Source: Sequoia sempervirens (lineage: Eukaryota > Streptophyta > Pinopsida > Cupressales > Cupressaceae). From it: 64,000 nt of DNA. The notes under the pieces are model-generated. The model was given only the letters and a program-made list of their open reading frames with translations, did not search any database and was not told the origin of the DNA. Below, one piece after another: positions 1 through 12,370 of this stretch (within the stretch, counting starts at the first letter, position 1; every line of letters begins with the position of its first letter). Location: assembly GCA_007258455.2 (NCBI GenBank), contig VDFB02139423.1, positions 62,001 to 126,000 on the forward strand, given 5' to 3'. The translations under genes and the position numbers were made by a program.

Positions 1-1200
1 CATATAACATACTTGGAGTCTCTACCGGGGTAAACTAATATTTTGCTTGTCTGTTGTCCATCACTGCATGGATTCTTTGCTAAAATACTGTCTGTTGTGG
101 AGGTAAAGGGTTCCTCTATTGTTGTCCCACCTGACTTCTTGTGGGACATTGATTGGTGTAATGCTCACCTTCGCATGTATAACATCCCCTTGGGGGTCCT
201 CTCTTTTTGGTTCCTCTATTATTATCCATGTTGCCTCTTCTGGATTTATCAAAACCCCTCCTATCTCCCTGATTATCCTAATGGCCTCCCTTAAACCCTT
301 TTGCATTTTTGTTCCTGGATTCAAAATTATCTCCTTTCTTCTTAAATGACTGAGAATTTTGTGACCAATTCCTCCTCTTTATGTTCATATCCCTAATGGA
401 GTCATCCTTTTTGAGCTTTTGTTCCTATCTTACAGCCTTCTCATAAGCTTCATTGATAGTAGTAGGAGCCAAAACATCTAAAGACCCACCTATACGGTTG
501 TTGAGACCCATAATAAACTTTCTAATTCTATACTTTTCATCCTTTTGAAATTGAGGTATGTACTTGAGCAAATGGGTAAACTTCTCCCAGTAAGCATGTA
601 CGAAAAGTTCCCCTTGTCTCAGCTCTTGAAAGTCTGTTAATTTTTGCTCAAAGAATAACTGAGGTAGCCATCATTGCCTAATATATTTCTACGAACTTCT
701 CCCATGTCACATTGGTAGACCTCAAGCTTAATTCAACCTTCTTGTTTTCCCACCAACTGACAACCTCTCATGTCAGCTAGTAAGCCCCCCATACTACTTT
801 GATATTCTCAGTATAATCTTGGATTTTAAAATATTTTTCCATTCCGGTTAACCATGTCTCATGACATCACCAGCCTCAGATCCATCATATTGGGGTGGTT
901 TAACCTTTTTCATGTCATCAAAGATGACACTACTTACTATTTTATCTTTACTAGACTGGGAAAAGGTATGTTTTTCAGTGTTAGTTTGATGTGTGTGGTC
1001 TATTTCAATATTTTTGTCTCCAAACTGAGACTCATGTTCCCCATTATGAGTTCTTGTGTGTCTATCTTCCCTCTGCTCCAAATGATGGAGCCTTCCTTGG
1101 GTATCTTGCATCATGAGCAAAAGCTTGTCTAGTTTGGTTAAAGGAGTCTTTAGGAGTCAATTTCCCTCCACCTTCTTGCATATGTGACATCTTTAAATTA
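1..1200 (-). pseudogene. Ty3/gypsy gag relic (5' part of a minus-strand element)
   Basis: Read on the minus strand, broken frames give a retrotransposon Gag: near 1110-850 a polar N-terminal part ending in KPPQYDGSEAGD-like residues, then a helical capsid-like region with WENKKVELSL and LAPTTINEAYEKA, and near 196-150 a zinc knuckle CYTCEGEHYTNQC (CX2CX3HX4C), the spacing seen in many plant Ty3 Gag proteins. Gag coats element RNA in virus-like particles. Several stops and frame changes make it non-functional. It lies downstream, in element orientation, of the primer-binding site at 1809-1823 and the LTR at 1826-2702, and pol would lie beyond the left edge of the window. The family call rests on motif order, not a search. 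Confidence 0.75.
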
Positions 1201-1808
1201 GTTAATTAACCTGTTAAATAAACATCCTTTTAGTCTCTTTATTCCATTATTTACTTACATACATTTAATTCAAGGTTACACACAACAAAATTGATATTTT
1301 ATTTGCACTACAATTTTTTTTTTACATTATTTACATCTCAGAGCCCTTATCTAAGAGCTACCGTTGCTTCTAGTTATGGGCTCTTCCTGCCCTTCTAATG
1401 TGGAATAAGGAATTAGTCGGTAACCCAGAGTGGGTTCACAAAGTTCTTTTGAGTCATCAAACTCATTTTTTTTTACAATAGGAGTTAATAATTTGTTTTC
1501 AATTTTAGTTATCTTATTGGCCATGATGGTTGTTCTCACCGCTTCTTTTCTTGAAGTTGTCCAAGGTTGTCTTTATCTTTTCAGTTGTTTAAGTGCATCA
1601 ACCAGGGTTCATTATCGGAGGGTGGAGTACAACATGAATAATCAAGTTCCAAACTTGTTACTCTCCAAAGTTGAGAATAAACTGGATCTCGAGCTCTTTT
1701 ACGTTTAGTGGTATGAATCCACATCCTAGCAAAAACCAAAATGCTTCGTTTTAGTTTTATTACTCCTTCATTTTCTTGAGGTGACGATCCCTAGGTTCAA
1801 TGTCGAAC
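1201..1808 (-). other. Untranslated leader between PBS and gag
   Basis: This stretch separates the primer-binding site from the gag relic. It contains only a 62-codon minus frame (1539-1351) with no domain I recognise, rich in K, E and N, which might be a decayed Gag N-terminus. I see no other feature. Confidence 0.4.
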
Positions 1809-1823
1809 CTGGATTTGATACCA
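1809..1823 (-). promoter_or_regulatory. Primer-binding site, initiator-Met tRNA type
   Basis: The minus strand reads TGGTATCAAATCCAG, close to the usual plant PBS TGGTATCAGAGCCAG that is complementary to the 3' end of initiator methionine tRNA. It sits two bases inside the CA end of the adjacent LTR, as expected for minus-strand DNA priming in a Ty3 element. It fixes the element's orientation and its LTR boundary. Confidence 0.8.
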
Positions 1824-1889
1824 TATGTAACATACTACAACTAAGCAACTAATATAAGTGCAACATTTAATTCAGATATAAACTTGCAT

Positions 1890-2099
1890 AAACTGAGAAG
1901 CATGACTGGTTCAACCTAGTTGCTGATGTTTTTGCTATTGGTATGCTGACGGGTTGCTATTGTTTTATCTTTTGTCAACATTTTGGTTCTTTAGGTTGCT
2001 AGTTTTAGTTGCTTAGTTTCTTTTGCAGCTTGTCATCTTTGTAAAGGGTTTTGGGGTCCCTTCAAAACCTAATTTTCCTTATCAAAAACTGAGAAGCAT
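1890..2099 (+). mobile_element. 5'-truncated LINE tail inserted in the LTR, with 14-bp target duplication
   Basis: The 14-mer AAACTGAGAAGCAT occurs at 1890-1903 and again at 2086-2099, flanking 182 bp that is absent from the homologous LTR at 29.2 kb. The insert ends with an AGGGTTTTGGGGTCCCTT stretch followed by TTTTCCTTATCAA and then A residues. This resembles the 3' end of LINE-2 in this window (minus strand AGGGTTTCGGATCCCTTAT... before its A-rich tail at 30561). A severely truncated LINE, or a SINE sharing a LINE tail, inserted by target-primed reverse transcription explains it. A GGTTCAACCT near the start only weakly resembles a pol III B box. Confidence 0.7.
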
Positions 2100-2634
2100 A
2101 AATAAACTATTACAAAGCAGCAATATATTTTTTTAAGAAAAGAAAGAACATGATATTTAAACTGATTCAATTTGAAACACATGAAATATAATTGAAAGGA
2201 ACACTTTTAAAGTAAGTAGCCATTTCATAGATATAGAGAGTTTGAGATTATAGTGTTCCTTGAAATCCTAACACCTAAGGTCGACCTTGTGGTTTACCTT
2301 ACAACTTTGGACTTGTAGTTCCAATCCCTACTCAAATGACAGTCACAAACTTATGGTTGGGTTTCTAGATGGCACTAGACTTCTCTTTCATCACCCCTCA
2401 TACCTGATGATACTTTTCCTCCCTCCTCGGAAGTGATATTTCCTACAACCACTAGTTCATAAGAAAGTAGTTAGTTTGAAATCTCATTACATCTTTACAT
2501 CTACATCTACATAAACATGAAAACATTTGTCAAATGAACTTAATTAAACCAGTTATATATACATTGTATATCTCCATTCAACAAGCCAAGTAACAACATA
2601 TATATATACATGCTTAAGAAATGACATCAATATT

Positions 2635-2688
2635 CTAGGGCACAATTCCAAAATATCTAGGGCACAACATCAAAATAGCTAGGGCACA
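2635..2688. repeat. Three-copy 22-bp repeat (CTAGGGCACA core)
   Basis: CTAGGGCACA starts at 2635, 2657 and 2679, an exact 22-bp period, with spacers (atTCCAAAATAT, ACATCAAAATAG) that are themselves related. It lies just inside the outer end of the LTR. A related CTAGGGCAC word occurs at about 30263 and 33440 in other LTR-like DNA. Confidence 0.7.
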
Positions 2689-2702
2689 AGTGGGATGTAA
2701 CA

Positions 2703-3690
2703 CTCACCCTCTTGTATTTTTTATATTTACTAATTCTTAGATAAGATCAATAGGGTATATATCACATGCATACTTTTGATCAAAGGCTTCCATTTAACTA
2801 TCCCATGAGGAGAAATGATTATGTACCCAAAAATATCTCACAAAATATATATGATTATGCTTGTTTACTACATTTATATTATTTCAAAAAATGCTTCAAA
2901 AGAGACTAGCACATTCTACGGAACCAAAAGCAGAGAAGAAATGTAGAAAAACAAAAGAATGAATGAAAATTGATTTATAGCCATAAAGAACACACTTAAA
3001 TATTTCATAAAAGACCAAGAAAGGTTGCATATTTTATCGTTATTAGATCTTTGAGAGAAGAATAAATATAATGGAGCTTAGGATATAAAAATAACTAGGC
3101 CTTACTTAGAAATATTCCCACACCCTAGCTGAAGCATTTTTTTTATATTTATAACCAAACTAGAAGAGAGCAATCAATAGATAAGTAAGGATAAAAGCTT
3201 TTTGTCAAAGCCATGGCCTACACCAAATCAAGTAGAAAAAATATTTCTACAAGATTACAAGGAACTTGTTATGATCCTTAGAATTTTTTGGATTTAAAAT
3301 TAATTTTTAAGTTAGCGTGGGAAGATCATATTCAAATATGGTATGAGAATCACCTCCTTCGACTATATTGTTTATCACCTATAATGTAACTACCATTTTT
3401 ATTTTAGAAAGGTTGAATCTTTAGTGATGGAATGTTCACTAGCGTCCTCAAAATTAATTATTCAACCCTATCCTTTATCACTTTTATTTTGTAGTACATT
3501 TAAGTCATACCTTCTACCAAACCACTCATTCCAAACCTAGTTTTGGAGGGCTTAAATTATAAATATCATCCTCTAGTAGAAAACTCTACCATTCATCATT
3601 CCATAGTGGAAACTCTTGGGAAAAATTAATCCCTTCAACTTCATCATATACAATTAGATTTATATTTCCAAAGAGGGAGGAAATAAAATT
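2703..3690. other. AT-rich DNA without a recognisable gene
   Basis: No frame of convincing length or domain content is present on either strand. Given the copia integrase trace just beyond it at 3700-4080 (minus), this may be the decayed integrase-to-RT part of that element, but I could not match RT motifs. Confidence 0.4.
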
Positions 3691-3699
3691 AGAATCCTT

Positions 3700-4080
3700 G
3701 TTATTAATCATGTAGTTGAAGTCTCCTATTGTTGTCCATCATAACTATGAATGTGAATCTTTGACAATATTTCTTTTCTTTGATTAACCATGGACATGCA
3801 ACACCACTAAACACTTTGTAGTGAATAACATCTAATAAATCCTACTGCATCATTTCTCACATGGTGTGACATCCCAAATAACTTTTTTTGAAACTCTATT
3901 AGTAGTCTAACTATCACAACAAATTTCTTTGATCCAAAATATATCATGCATACCTTTGGCTTAGATATATAACATGTAATTTCAACCAAAGTTTGTTTTC
4001 TTCCTTTCTACTACACCATTGTGTTGGGAAGAATAAAAAATAATGCACTATCTTGAATAGCTATGAATAGTGCATTGAAA
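3700..4080 (-). pseudogene. Ty1/copia integrase C-terminal relic
   Basis: The minus strand, with frame changes, gives RKKQTLVEITCYI, resembling the copia integrase core end NGVVERKNRTLVEMAR, then a NRVSKKVIWDVTP segment and a CLVVLHVHG segment that fit the family's NRSPTK...TPYEAW and VFGCVAYVHV landmarks in the right order and spacing. Integrase joins element cDNA to host DNA. Only the last part is traceable; catalytic acidic residues are not visible and stops are frequent, so it is dead. The match is by eye and the element's limits are unknown. Confidence 0.5.
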
Positions 4081-5430
4081 AAATAATACCATTCATGGTA
4101 AAATATTCTCCCAAAGCATGAGTAACATACTATTCCCATGATCCTATCTCAAACTTTTAACAATATGCATAAATTATTTCTTAACCTTGGTTGTTCAATT
4201 AACGACTTTATCTCAAGTTTCATGAATTTTATTTTTCTTGTAAACTTCAAATGTTAAATGCATTTTATCCTCTAGACCTCTTATATACCATCTTATGAAT
4301 GTACATGCATTTTCTCTTTTCTTTGTTAGCAAGAAAGTCCCTAATGCTAATTATATCTATAGATTTTCTAAATGTTGACAAGAAAGTCCCTAGTACTATT
4401 TAATTATATATCTAGATTTATTTTCAACCCCACTTCCTCCTAGAGTTACCCTTCACCTCAAATGCAACTCCTAATCAAGCCATCCCACCCTCTAGTATCT
4501 AAGTTAGCCACAATTTCCTTGAACTTGGCATTTTCCAAAAAGAGATCCTTTATCTAGACTCCTTATCCTTTTTCTCCTTTAACATCTCAAGTTGCAAGTA
4601 ATTAGTTATTGATTCATCCATTTGTTCTCATTAATCACCCCTTTCATGATGCTCAAAAAGGAGTTTAGAAGTTTCTCCAAGGTTCCCTCCCTTATAGGAA
4701 TTTCATTATCCAAAGCCATTGAAATAGGAAAGTTGTGAGAGGAAATAAGAGTAGACTTGGGGTGGGGTCCAATAAATTTATCAACCTAAATTTGATAATA
4801 TCCTTCTCTAGAGATTACAACTCTTGGTGGGATTCCTTTACCAGATTTGGTGTCATGTACTCTCTATGTTGGGTTTCACACTTTTAAAAGGAATGGATTT
4901 CTTAAGAGTAAATTGAAATCGTCAATCTTCTTCATCTCGGGGTTGGGTTATAAGACTTGAAATTAGTTAAATTCCTTAACTTGACCTTAGCCCTCTTGGA
5001 AATGGGTCCTTGAATCCACCACAAGGGACTTCCCAAGTTATATTTACTCATGTCATATATAACCCTTATAAAGATTTTGCAACCTGCATATTAAATCAAA
5101 ACAACATAAAAAAAATTGTGTAGATTTGTAATTTATGTACATGTATTTAATTTCAATTTCATGAGCATAATTTTAAATTTTAAATTATATTATTGAACAA
5201 TTTCACACGTGTATGAATCTTGAGTTTTTTGTACATATGATGATTGTTCATGTAAATGATTTTAAATTGTGCAATATTAAATTATTTTTGGTTTTAAAGT
5301 TCAACTTGTATATTAAAAAATGTTTGTTTTAAAAAGATAAATATAATTTAAATTTTTTCTTTTAATTATATATGCATATCTCTATTTATACATATGGTTG
5401 TTTAGAGTTCTCATTTGATGATATGGATTC
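4081..5430. other. AT-rich decayed DNA, no gene seen
   Basis: No coherent reading frame. The upstream half of the copia element whose integrase tail lies at 3700-4080 should fall here in minus orientation, but I could not identify gag, protease or integrase core motifs. 5090-5400 is especially AT-rich. Confidence 0.4.
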
Positions 5431-5439
5431 TCATCACTT

Positions 5440-6470
5440 TAATCAATTTGAGGATCATGCTCAATCTATGTCTAGTTTATATTCAAGGACACCATCATGA
5501 GACTAGATAATGCCTTGAGATATTTAGATAAAACTATACATAACTCCCTAAATCTATACAATAAAGACAAATTAGTTACTGTTAGAGAGGATATTACATA
5601 TATGATTGTAGTGATTCGATCATACAATCCATATGATGAGATGAGTCTTGAGCAGTTTTATATGTCCCTTACCGAGAGTGTTATTGTCACTGAATTTTTT
5701 TCATCTATTTCTAGGAGATTTCATTAGATAAGGTGCATAACATGTTCCCTTTTTTTATTAGGGATGAGATAGAGTTAGAGGCTATGCAGTCACTAGGTGT
5801 ACAAATGAGCTTGTTGCTCCTTTTATATATCCTAGATGGTTGGTAGTCTATCATAGATGACCTCATAATGATGAGTTGACACTTTATTTTCTTAAACAAT
5901 TATATCCCAATTTTCATTTATAGTTAGATGGGGATTACACATCTTTTCCTCAGCAAGTTGGATAGGGAAAAGGGAGGTTTGGTGATAAACCTAAATATAG
6001 ACGTGCAAATTTTCCACCACCCATCAATAAGAGGGTATTAGTTGGTCCAAACCTTTTGGTTCTTCTAAAATGTTTGGAACTAGCAACAATAATGGATCTA
6101 ACAACAACCCCTATTAGATGTGAGATTTTTGACAGTATTTCCACCATTACTACTCAGATCAATCAGATGTCATATAATTGTGTTGGTAGATACTTATTAC
6201 ACCCATAGATTAGCCTTACTCCCACCAAGGCCCTACATCCAATATTTATGATCTATATATTTGTGTTGATCTACCATCACCATCAAATGTGGCACAAATG
6301 AGTGATGTGACTGTGTGTAATGTGTGTGTAGTCTCCAGCACCAATTTACTAGCAGCATACTAGTTTATTAGTGAAGAGCATGTGATCCCTCTAGATGTTG
6401 TATCGACACATATTAGACGACATTCTGCTAGAAAAATGAGCCAGGTGAGGCAACTTCACAAGGTAGAGGG
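5440..6470 (+). pseudogene. Unrecognised coding relic
   Basis: A 76-codon open frame (5497-5727, starting MRLDNALRYL) is followed, after frameshifts, by protein-like fragments such as RDEIELEAMQSLG, RWLVVYHR and NDELTLYFLKQLYP, then SFPQQVG and RRANFPPP. The amino-acid makeup, with charged helical stretches rather than only AT-driven residues, suggests a real but decayed gene, probably of a mobile element. I recognise no family and no catalytic motif. A frame ending near 6470 includes RRHSARKMSQVRQL. Confidence 0.35.
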
Positions 6471-9400
6471 GGGTATTAGGATATTCCAGACCGTCCTACA
6501 ACCCCCACACAACATGTTCAGCTTGATCCTATAACTTGCCCCTTTCAGCATGTTCCAGATCAGGTTGAGGTTACTGCACCTGATATTGTTCCTAGCACAT
6601 ATAGTACACTTATTTTTGGCATTTCCACTATACCATGTGCAAGTGTCCCCATGTCCATGCATTATTCTGAGATTAGTGGGATTGGTATAGCCATCAAGAT
6701 TGTAGAGTAGGTACAAATAACCTATATATTTTACGTTCAAAAAATTCACATGTATATTAAATACAATTGATTTTAAAGTAGTTCTAGCTCTTGATTGAAA
6801 TCATGTATTTGAAAATTTGGAGTATGGTGATATTTTGTTAGGCTTTAGAGATTTGTAGCATGTTGGCGATTCTATGCATTATACATTTGAGGTACATTTA
6901 TAGTATCTAAATTACAATACATTCACACAAATTAAAAGTACACACATTTTAGATAACTTTATATATACACATGTACATTAAATTAAATTATGTACTTTCT
7001 TGTGCAAGGCTCAAGATAGGGATCAGGACAAGGATCAAGACAAGGATCAAGACATGGATTGGACATAGTGAGGTGGATTCATCTATCTATAGTCATATTA
7101 TACATCATCCTTTTTGAGTTGTTTTACATGCATGCACATGTGCACACATGTGTTATATCTTTAGACATGAACCTTGTTATTGTGATTTGTCACATTATAT
7201 ACACATATATACATTTTGCATACATACATGTGAATATTAATCAAAATTTATGAGTTTTTACATGTTTTATGCACAAAAATTAGGACATATATTAGATCTC
7301 ATGTTTTATATATGTTTTAAATGTTTTATGTATATGCTTTATGGTTTGAATAATTTCTTTAATGATCTCTATTTATAATGAATTGTAAATTATTTATCTA
7401 AATTTAAGGGTATGTGCATGTTAGATTATATATTTAAAATGGGTGAACCTTAAACATAAAAAGAGAATTTGATGTACACTTTATTGAGACTTGTGTGTAG
7501 GATTTTCTTGTAAATGAATAAAAATAATAATTTACACAATTCAATCTGATGACCTCTTTTTTGATAGTTGGTTAAATCATAAATATACAATAACTTATAC
7601 ATGTGTATAAATGTAAATATGATCTTAACTTGGAAAAAAGAATCCTATGTACATGTTTGACAAATTTAAATGACATGTGAAAGTGATTATTATAGGTTTG
7701 TAAACCATATTTACTAAATCATCCACACCTACATAATGCATAATCATTAAATCATAATTATCCATGTTGCCTAAACTGTAAATATAATTTATCATAAGGT
7801 CTCATAAATACATCTATACAAACTAAAATGAATTCATCTAAAACATAAATATAATAATCCATTTTATACATAAAATCATATACCATAATCATTTGTTGCA
7901 TAAAATTATAAATGGTAAATTTATCCATTACATCCATCACATAATCTTGATCATGAATACCATCTACGACATATATATAACCATCCATGAATTCAAATAT
8001 CTAAGAAAAAAATTAACAAATTGGTTCAAATAAATTTAATAGATACATATAGTATTAGCATTAAATAAAGGAGATGAGTGGAGAGTGTACATAAACTCTA
8101 GATTAATATAAATAATTTGACAATCAAATAACACATTCAAAATGAACTAAGGAGATGAATAAAATAACATGCATTCAAAATGAACTAAAGACTATATGCT
8201 AGCTAGAGCTATATACCCAAGTTATATTTACTAATAGACCATATACAGTTATGAGGTTGACAAATGAAGTGCTAAAGTAATATAGTTTGGGTACAATTTT
8301 CTTTTTTAACTTGGAAAATATTTTATATTTTAATAAGACTAAGTATGAATATGTATAACGTACCAAATTATTGTTGCAAAGGTTGATAGAAGAAAAACGT
8401 TGAATAGGTCATAGTAGAAAATGTTGGAGATATTTTTTTATAGATTAACTAGTTTTTATATAAAATTCACTAGAAATATTATTGATATTATGGATAATTC
8501 TAGGATATGTAAACAACCAAGGTAAGTGGAAAATAACTTGGCACAAGTAGACAAACAACACCTATAGTACCCTTTAGTGTGGTGGACTAAATTAAGAAAG
8601 AAATGACCTTGATGTGACCCTACGAAAATTCTTGTCAATGATAAAACAAATGAACTCAAAACATATTTGTACGATTGATTCAAAGACTAGTTATCTCCTT
8701 TGTTATATTCCAAAAAGAGTAGTTTCAATACCTTGTGAAAAAGGGATTCACCTAGTTAGATGACCTAACCTCGTTAATAGTATTGGAATTATTAAAAGGT
8801 CTTACTTTTACTCTTTAAGTTTGTCCCACCATAATTGTGCCCTAGAATATATTGAAATAATTTCAAGAGACCAACCATGTTTGGGATAACTTATTGAGGG
8901 AATTCATATAGCTAAAACTTTAGAGCTTTCTTATCCCTTATCTAGACCCATATATTCCTAAAAACAACTCATGGAACCAAAATCAAGATTCTAGTCAAGC
9001 CCATTGCACTCCGCCAATTGAGAAGGAGTTAGTACTAGAAATAGATCCAAATTATGTATCCCTCATTAGATGTTTTAGTAGATGAGATGATATTAATTAC
9101 ACCAAAAGAATTGCTAGAAAACTATTCCATTGAACCAAAGCATGAAATTAATTATATAGATTTAAAAAAAAAACCAAGATAGTATCTTATCAGTCTAAGT
9201 TCATCCAAAACAAGGGAATATAATTTATACAAGAAACACCATTTATAAACCAAGTCATGAGTTGCTAAATATTTATAAACTTGACTTGCACACTTTGAAG
9301 ACTATACTTTCTAAAAAAACCTTTAATCAATGGGGCTTACATTTCATGGGATTTATTAACCTAAAATCAAGAAGTATCGAAAAGGCAATATAATTTACAC

Positions 9401-9473
9401 CTTAAGAAAGCTTTATATTAAGCAAATAAGATCACAAAAAATAAGCTTCATGTGGACTTCTAATTATGATTTT
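6471..9473. other. AT-rich DNA without identifiable gene
   Basis: Long runs of very AT-rich sequence. Minus-strand frames at 7758-7988 (rich in D, Y, M, V) and 8456-8683 look compositional. A short tandem (GGATCAAGACAA-like units, about 12 bp, three copies) lies at 7017-7052. Near 8830 the words AATTGTGCCCTAGAATAT resemble the LTR at 2.6 kb, suggesting another LTR scrap. The stretch ends in an assembly gap. Confidence 0.4.
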
Positions 9474-9573
9474 NNNNNNNNNNNNNNNNNNNNNNNNNNN
9501 NNNNNNNNNNNNNNNNNNNNNNNNNNNNNNNNNNNNNNNNNNNNNNNNNNNNNNNNNNNNNNNNNNNNNNNNN
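9474..9573. other. Assembly gap (100 N)
   Basis: Exactly 100 N bases, the conventional length for a gap of unknown size. The 5' part of the Tat-like element, including its 5' LTR, gag and RT, is missing or not assembled here. Confidence 0.99.
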
Positions 9574-9579
9574 ATAGCT

Positions 9580-10960
9580 ATTCAGGTTAGATGTCCAATC
9601 TGTGAATCACGACTGTAAAGGCCTAGTTGTTGAATCATTATAGGAGGCCGACACCAAGGCCAATGTTTCCACCTACAGGAAAATATTCACTTACCTAAAA
9701 GACAACACCATCTCGCCTAATTTATCTCGAAATCAGAAACAAAACCTTATTCGACAAGCAACTTTCCATACCTTAATCATCGATGTACTTTACCTTCGAG
9801 GTCTTGATGGTACTCTCCTTCAATGTCTGGAACATAACGAAGTTGAAACGACTTTATGTGAGGTTCATGAAAGTATCTGTGGCACACATTCAAGTGGCCT
9901 AACTTTAGCTAAGAAACTCCTACGTTTGGGGTTTACTGGCAAAATATGGAGGAGTCATTCCAATATGTCAAGAAGTGTTAGAAATGTCAAATCCATGGAA
10001 ACTTGATACATGCACTGGCACAAGAATTGCAACCTTTCGCATCAACATGGCCTTTTTTTTAGTGGGGATTGGATCTTGTAGGTAAGATACATCCATCTTC
10101 ATCCACCAGACACAATTTTATCATCATAGCCACGAAGTATTTTACGAAGTGGATTGAAGTTGTTCCTTTGACCGCCATCACAGGAAAACAAATTTCATCA
10201 TTCATCTTGAATTATATCATCTGTCGGTATGGCATTCCTCAATCTATTATGACGGACAACGACAGACCCTTCAATAATCAGGATGTCCAAGAACTCTTTG
10301 AGAGGTTCCATATACAACATCAATTTTCTACACCATACTATCCCCAAGGAAATGGCCAAGCAGAGGCCTCAAACAAGACTATCCTAAAGATGTTGAAGAA
10401 AATTGTCAACGATGCTGGACGAGACTGACACATTCAACTGAACCCTACTTTGTGGGCTTTCAGAACCAGTATCTGAACTTTGACAGGAGCTACACCCTAC
10501 ACTCTAGTCTATGGATTAGAGGCCATTCTACCCATTGAGGTGGATATACCATCACTACGGGTGTCATTGAAAGTGATCATAATAGATGAGGAGTACAAAG
10601 TGTCTAGGTTGCAAGAATTGGAACTGTTAGATGAGCATCGTCAGCAAGCAGATGATCACCTAAAATCCTATCAACAAAGAATGTCTAGGAGCTACAACCA
10701 CATAGTCAAACCAAGAACCTTTCAGTTGGGTGACTTGGCCCTAAAAGAAAATCCCCATAATCAACAAGACAGAGAGAAGAAGGGGAAGTTTGAACCTAAT
10801 TGGCTAGGTCCCTTTGTAGTTGTATCAGTCTTCGAATCATGAGCATATTAGTTGTCCAAACCAGAAGGGGATTTTGTTGATGAACCCCTCAATAGCCTGC
10901 ACCTCAAGAAATTGTACAGCTAAATCATCCAGTGCATTGGAAAAGGTCTGGAAAAAATAT
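9580..10960 (+). pseudogene. Ty3/gypsy integrase, Tat-like (RNase H end, HHCC, DDE core, C-terminal)
   Basis: In order: the last part of RNase H and linker (TYLKDNTISPNLSRNQ), an HHCC zinc region (HESICGTHSSGLTLAKKLLRLGF, then CQIHG after frame changes), a 119-codon open core at 10069-10428 with MDLVGKIHP, TDNDRPF (second catalytic D) and GNGQAEASNK (catalytic E), and a 120-codon C-terminal part at 10480-10842 with TPYTLVYGLEA and the GPFVV end motif. Wording such as WGLDLVGKI is typical of the Tat/Athila branch of Ty3 integrases. Frame breaks near 9960, 10030-10070 and 10428 inactivate it. Integrase would insert the element's cDNA. It is followed by a long spacer, an antisense PMD ORF, a PPT and a 3' LTR. 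Confidence 0.88.
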
Positions 10961-11340
10961 AAAAACATCAAAAAAATGTCCTGAAAAAATGGTTGCCTTG
11001 ATGAAAACCTGGAAAAAAGGCATCCTGGTAACAACAAAAAAATTAAAAAAATAAAAAAATACAAAAAAAAAGAAGTAAAAAATAAAAAATAAAAAATAAA
11101 AAATAAAAAATCATAAAATAAAATAAAAAAATCATATAATCTAAAAAAGTGCAATAAATGCAAGTAGTGAAAACCTGACAACAGGCGCTATTTGTGATAG
11201 GCTAGCTTTTCCATCTATTTGAGCATGCTGAACATTTGCTTTCCCCATCAACCTACCTATCATTGGAAAGCATCATGTACATATCCTGACATCGCGGTCG
11301 TGTCTCACCCTAGACTGAGGGAAAAATCTTGAACTCACCG
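10961..11340 (+). other. A-rich low-complexity spacer after integrase
   Basis: 11030-11130 is nearly pure A with scattered T, G and C (repeated AAAAATAAAAAAT). The minus frame across it (11181-10837, F/L/Y-rich) is a compositional artefact. A CCGGGGGCAATAA word near 11339 resembles stretches found at polypurine sites, but no LTR start follows it, so I leave it unassigned. Confidence 0.5.
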
Positions 11341-12370
11341 GGGGCAATAAACTTTGAGCTTAAACCAATAGACAAACAATAGTAAGATAAACAAAAAAAA
11401 CACAAAGATCATAGTCCAACACAACACTGAACATCAATAATAACCATGAACACATCAACCATCAAACATCAAACAGCTAAATCAATCCAATCAAAACAAA
11501 CCTCAAATGGATGATGTTCCTTCTGAATCATGGCTCTATCACTGTGGCATGACTGCTCAATTGTTTAACTTTGATTTTTGTCATCATATCTCTGGAGCAC
11601 CTCGATGATGTATCGAACTAGAGGAGCTAGGAAGGAGTATGATTTTTCTTTGTCTGTTGTCTGTGAGTTGATCACTATTACTATGCAAATTGTCATGGGA
11701 CGTGCTCTACAAAGTATCACTAATGACATTCTGAATTTGCATAGGAAAATGGTTAATTCTTGTCTATTTATGCAGGTAATGCTCAGGTCATCTTGGTTTA
11801 ATTATGCCTAGATGCTTGTGTTAACTTGCAATATCAAACATTATGGAAGTAGTACTCAGGTCATCATGATCTAAAATATGTCATCGATGCTTGTACTCAC
11901 TTTCAACATTTTAAAGGCTCAATGATGATAAAAAGCACAACAAATTGGTTGTTACAATGACAACATTTTCATAGTAGATCTACATGAGTAGGGTAGATTG
12001 CATCCATGTTAGTCTGCATCTATATTTATGGGATTTCCAAAGCTACAACAAATTTCACAATGATGTTATCTCTCACATTAACGGATTGAGTACATTTGAC
12101 ATTAACCAAAAACACATCATTTTCATATAGTTGCACATCAGTTGCATCATCATTTTCATACATTAGAAATCATTCTCACACATTATCACATCAGTTCGAC
12201 CATCATTTGCATACATTAGAAAACACATCAATTGCATCATCATTCGCATTCATCCATCCAGGCATTACATCAATATTTGCATAAGAAAACACAAAAAGAC
12301 GTGCATTGCATCTCATTTACATAATCAAAATCATGTCATATAGTCACATTAAGAAAGTTGTCCAATAAGA
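11341..12370. other. Element spacer, no gene recognised
   Basis: No domain is visible in either strand; the 77-codon plus frame at 11578-11811 has no recognisable motif. From about 12080 the sequence turns into imprecise CATCA/CATTAG-rich repeats such as TTGCATACATTAGAAA, spaced roughly 50-60 bp. This belongs to the long non-coding part between integrase and 3' LTR of the Tat-like element. Confidence 0.45.

Larger units (their letters stand above)
1826..2702 (-). mobile_element. 5' LTR of the minus-strand Ty3 element
   Basis: The inner end (minus strand ...GTATGTTACA) abuts the PBS. The outer end is placed at 2702 because the minus strand there starts TGTTACAT, matching the TG...CA rule; this outer limit is less certain. 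About 200 bp (1826-1903 and 2086-2250) is clearly the reverse complement of 29080-29307, identifying a second LTR of the same family in the opposite orientation. A 182-bp LINE tail is inserted at 1904-2085. No TATA box was assigned. Confidence 0.7.

Noticed and set aside
1904..2085. Pol III SINE with A and B boxes
   Set aside because: Only a weak B-box-like GGTTCAACCT was seen and no A box; the LINE-type 3' end is the better explanation.
7758..7988. Minus ORF rich in D, Y and M
   Set aside because: Composition follows AT-rich local text (ATCCAT/ATAAAT words); no domain and no neighbours.
10837..11181. 114-codon F/L-rich minus ORF as a membrane protein
   Set aside because: It is the complement of a poly(A)-like spacer; phenylalanine runs are purely compositional.
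11330..11355. CCGGGGGCAATAA as the polypurine tract of the Tat-like element
   Set aside because: No LTR start follows it; the tract at 16580-16594 is directly followed by a TG start and an LTR with a TATA box.
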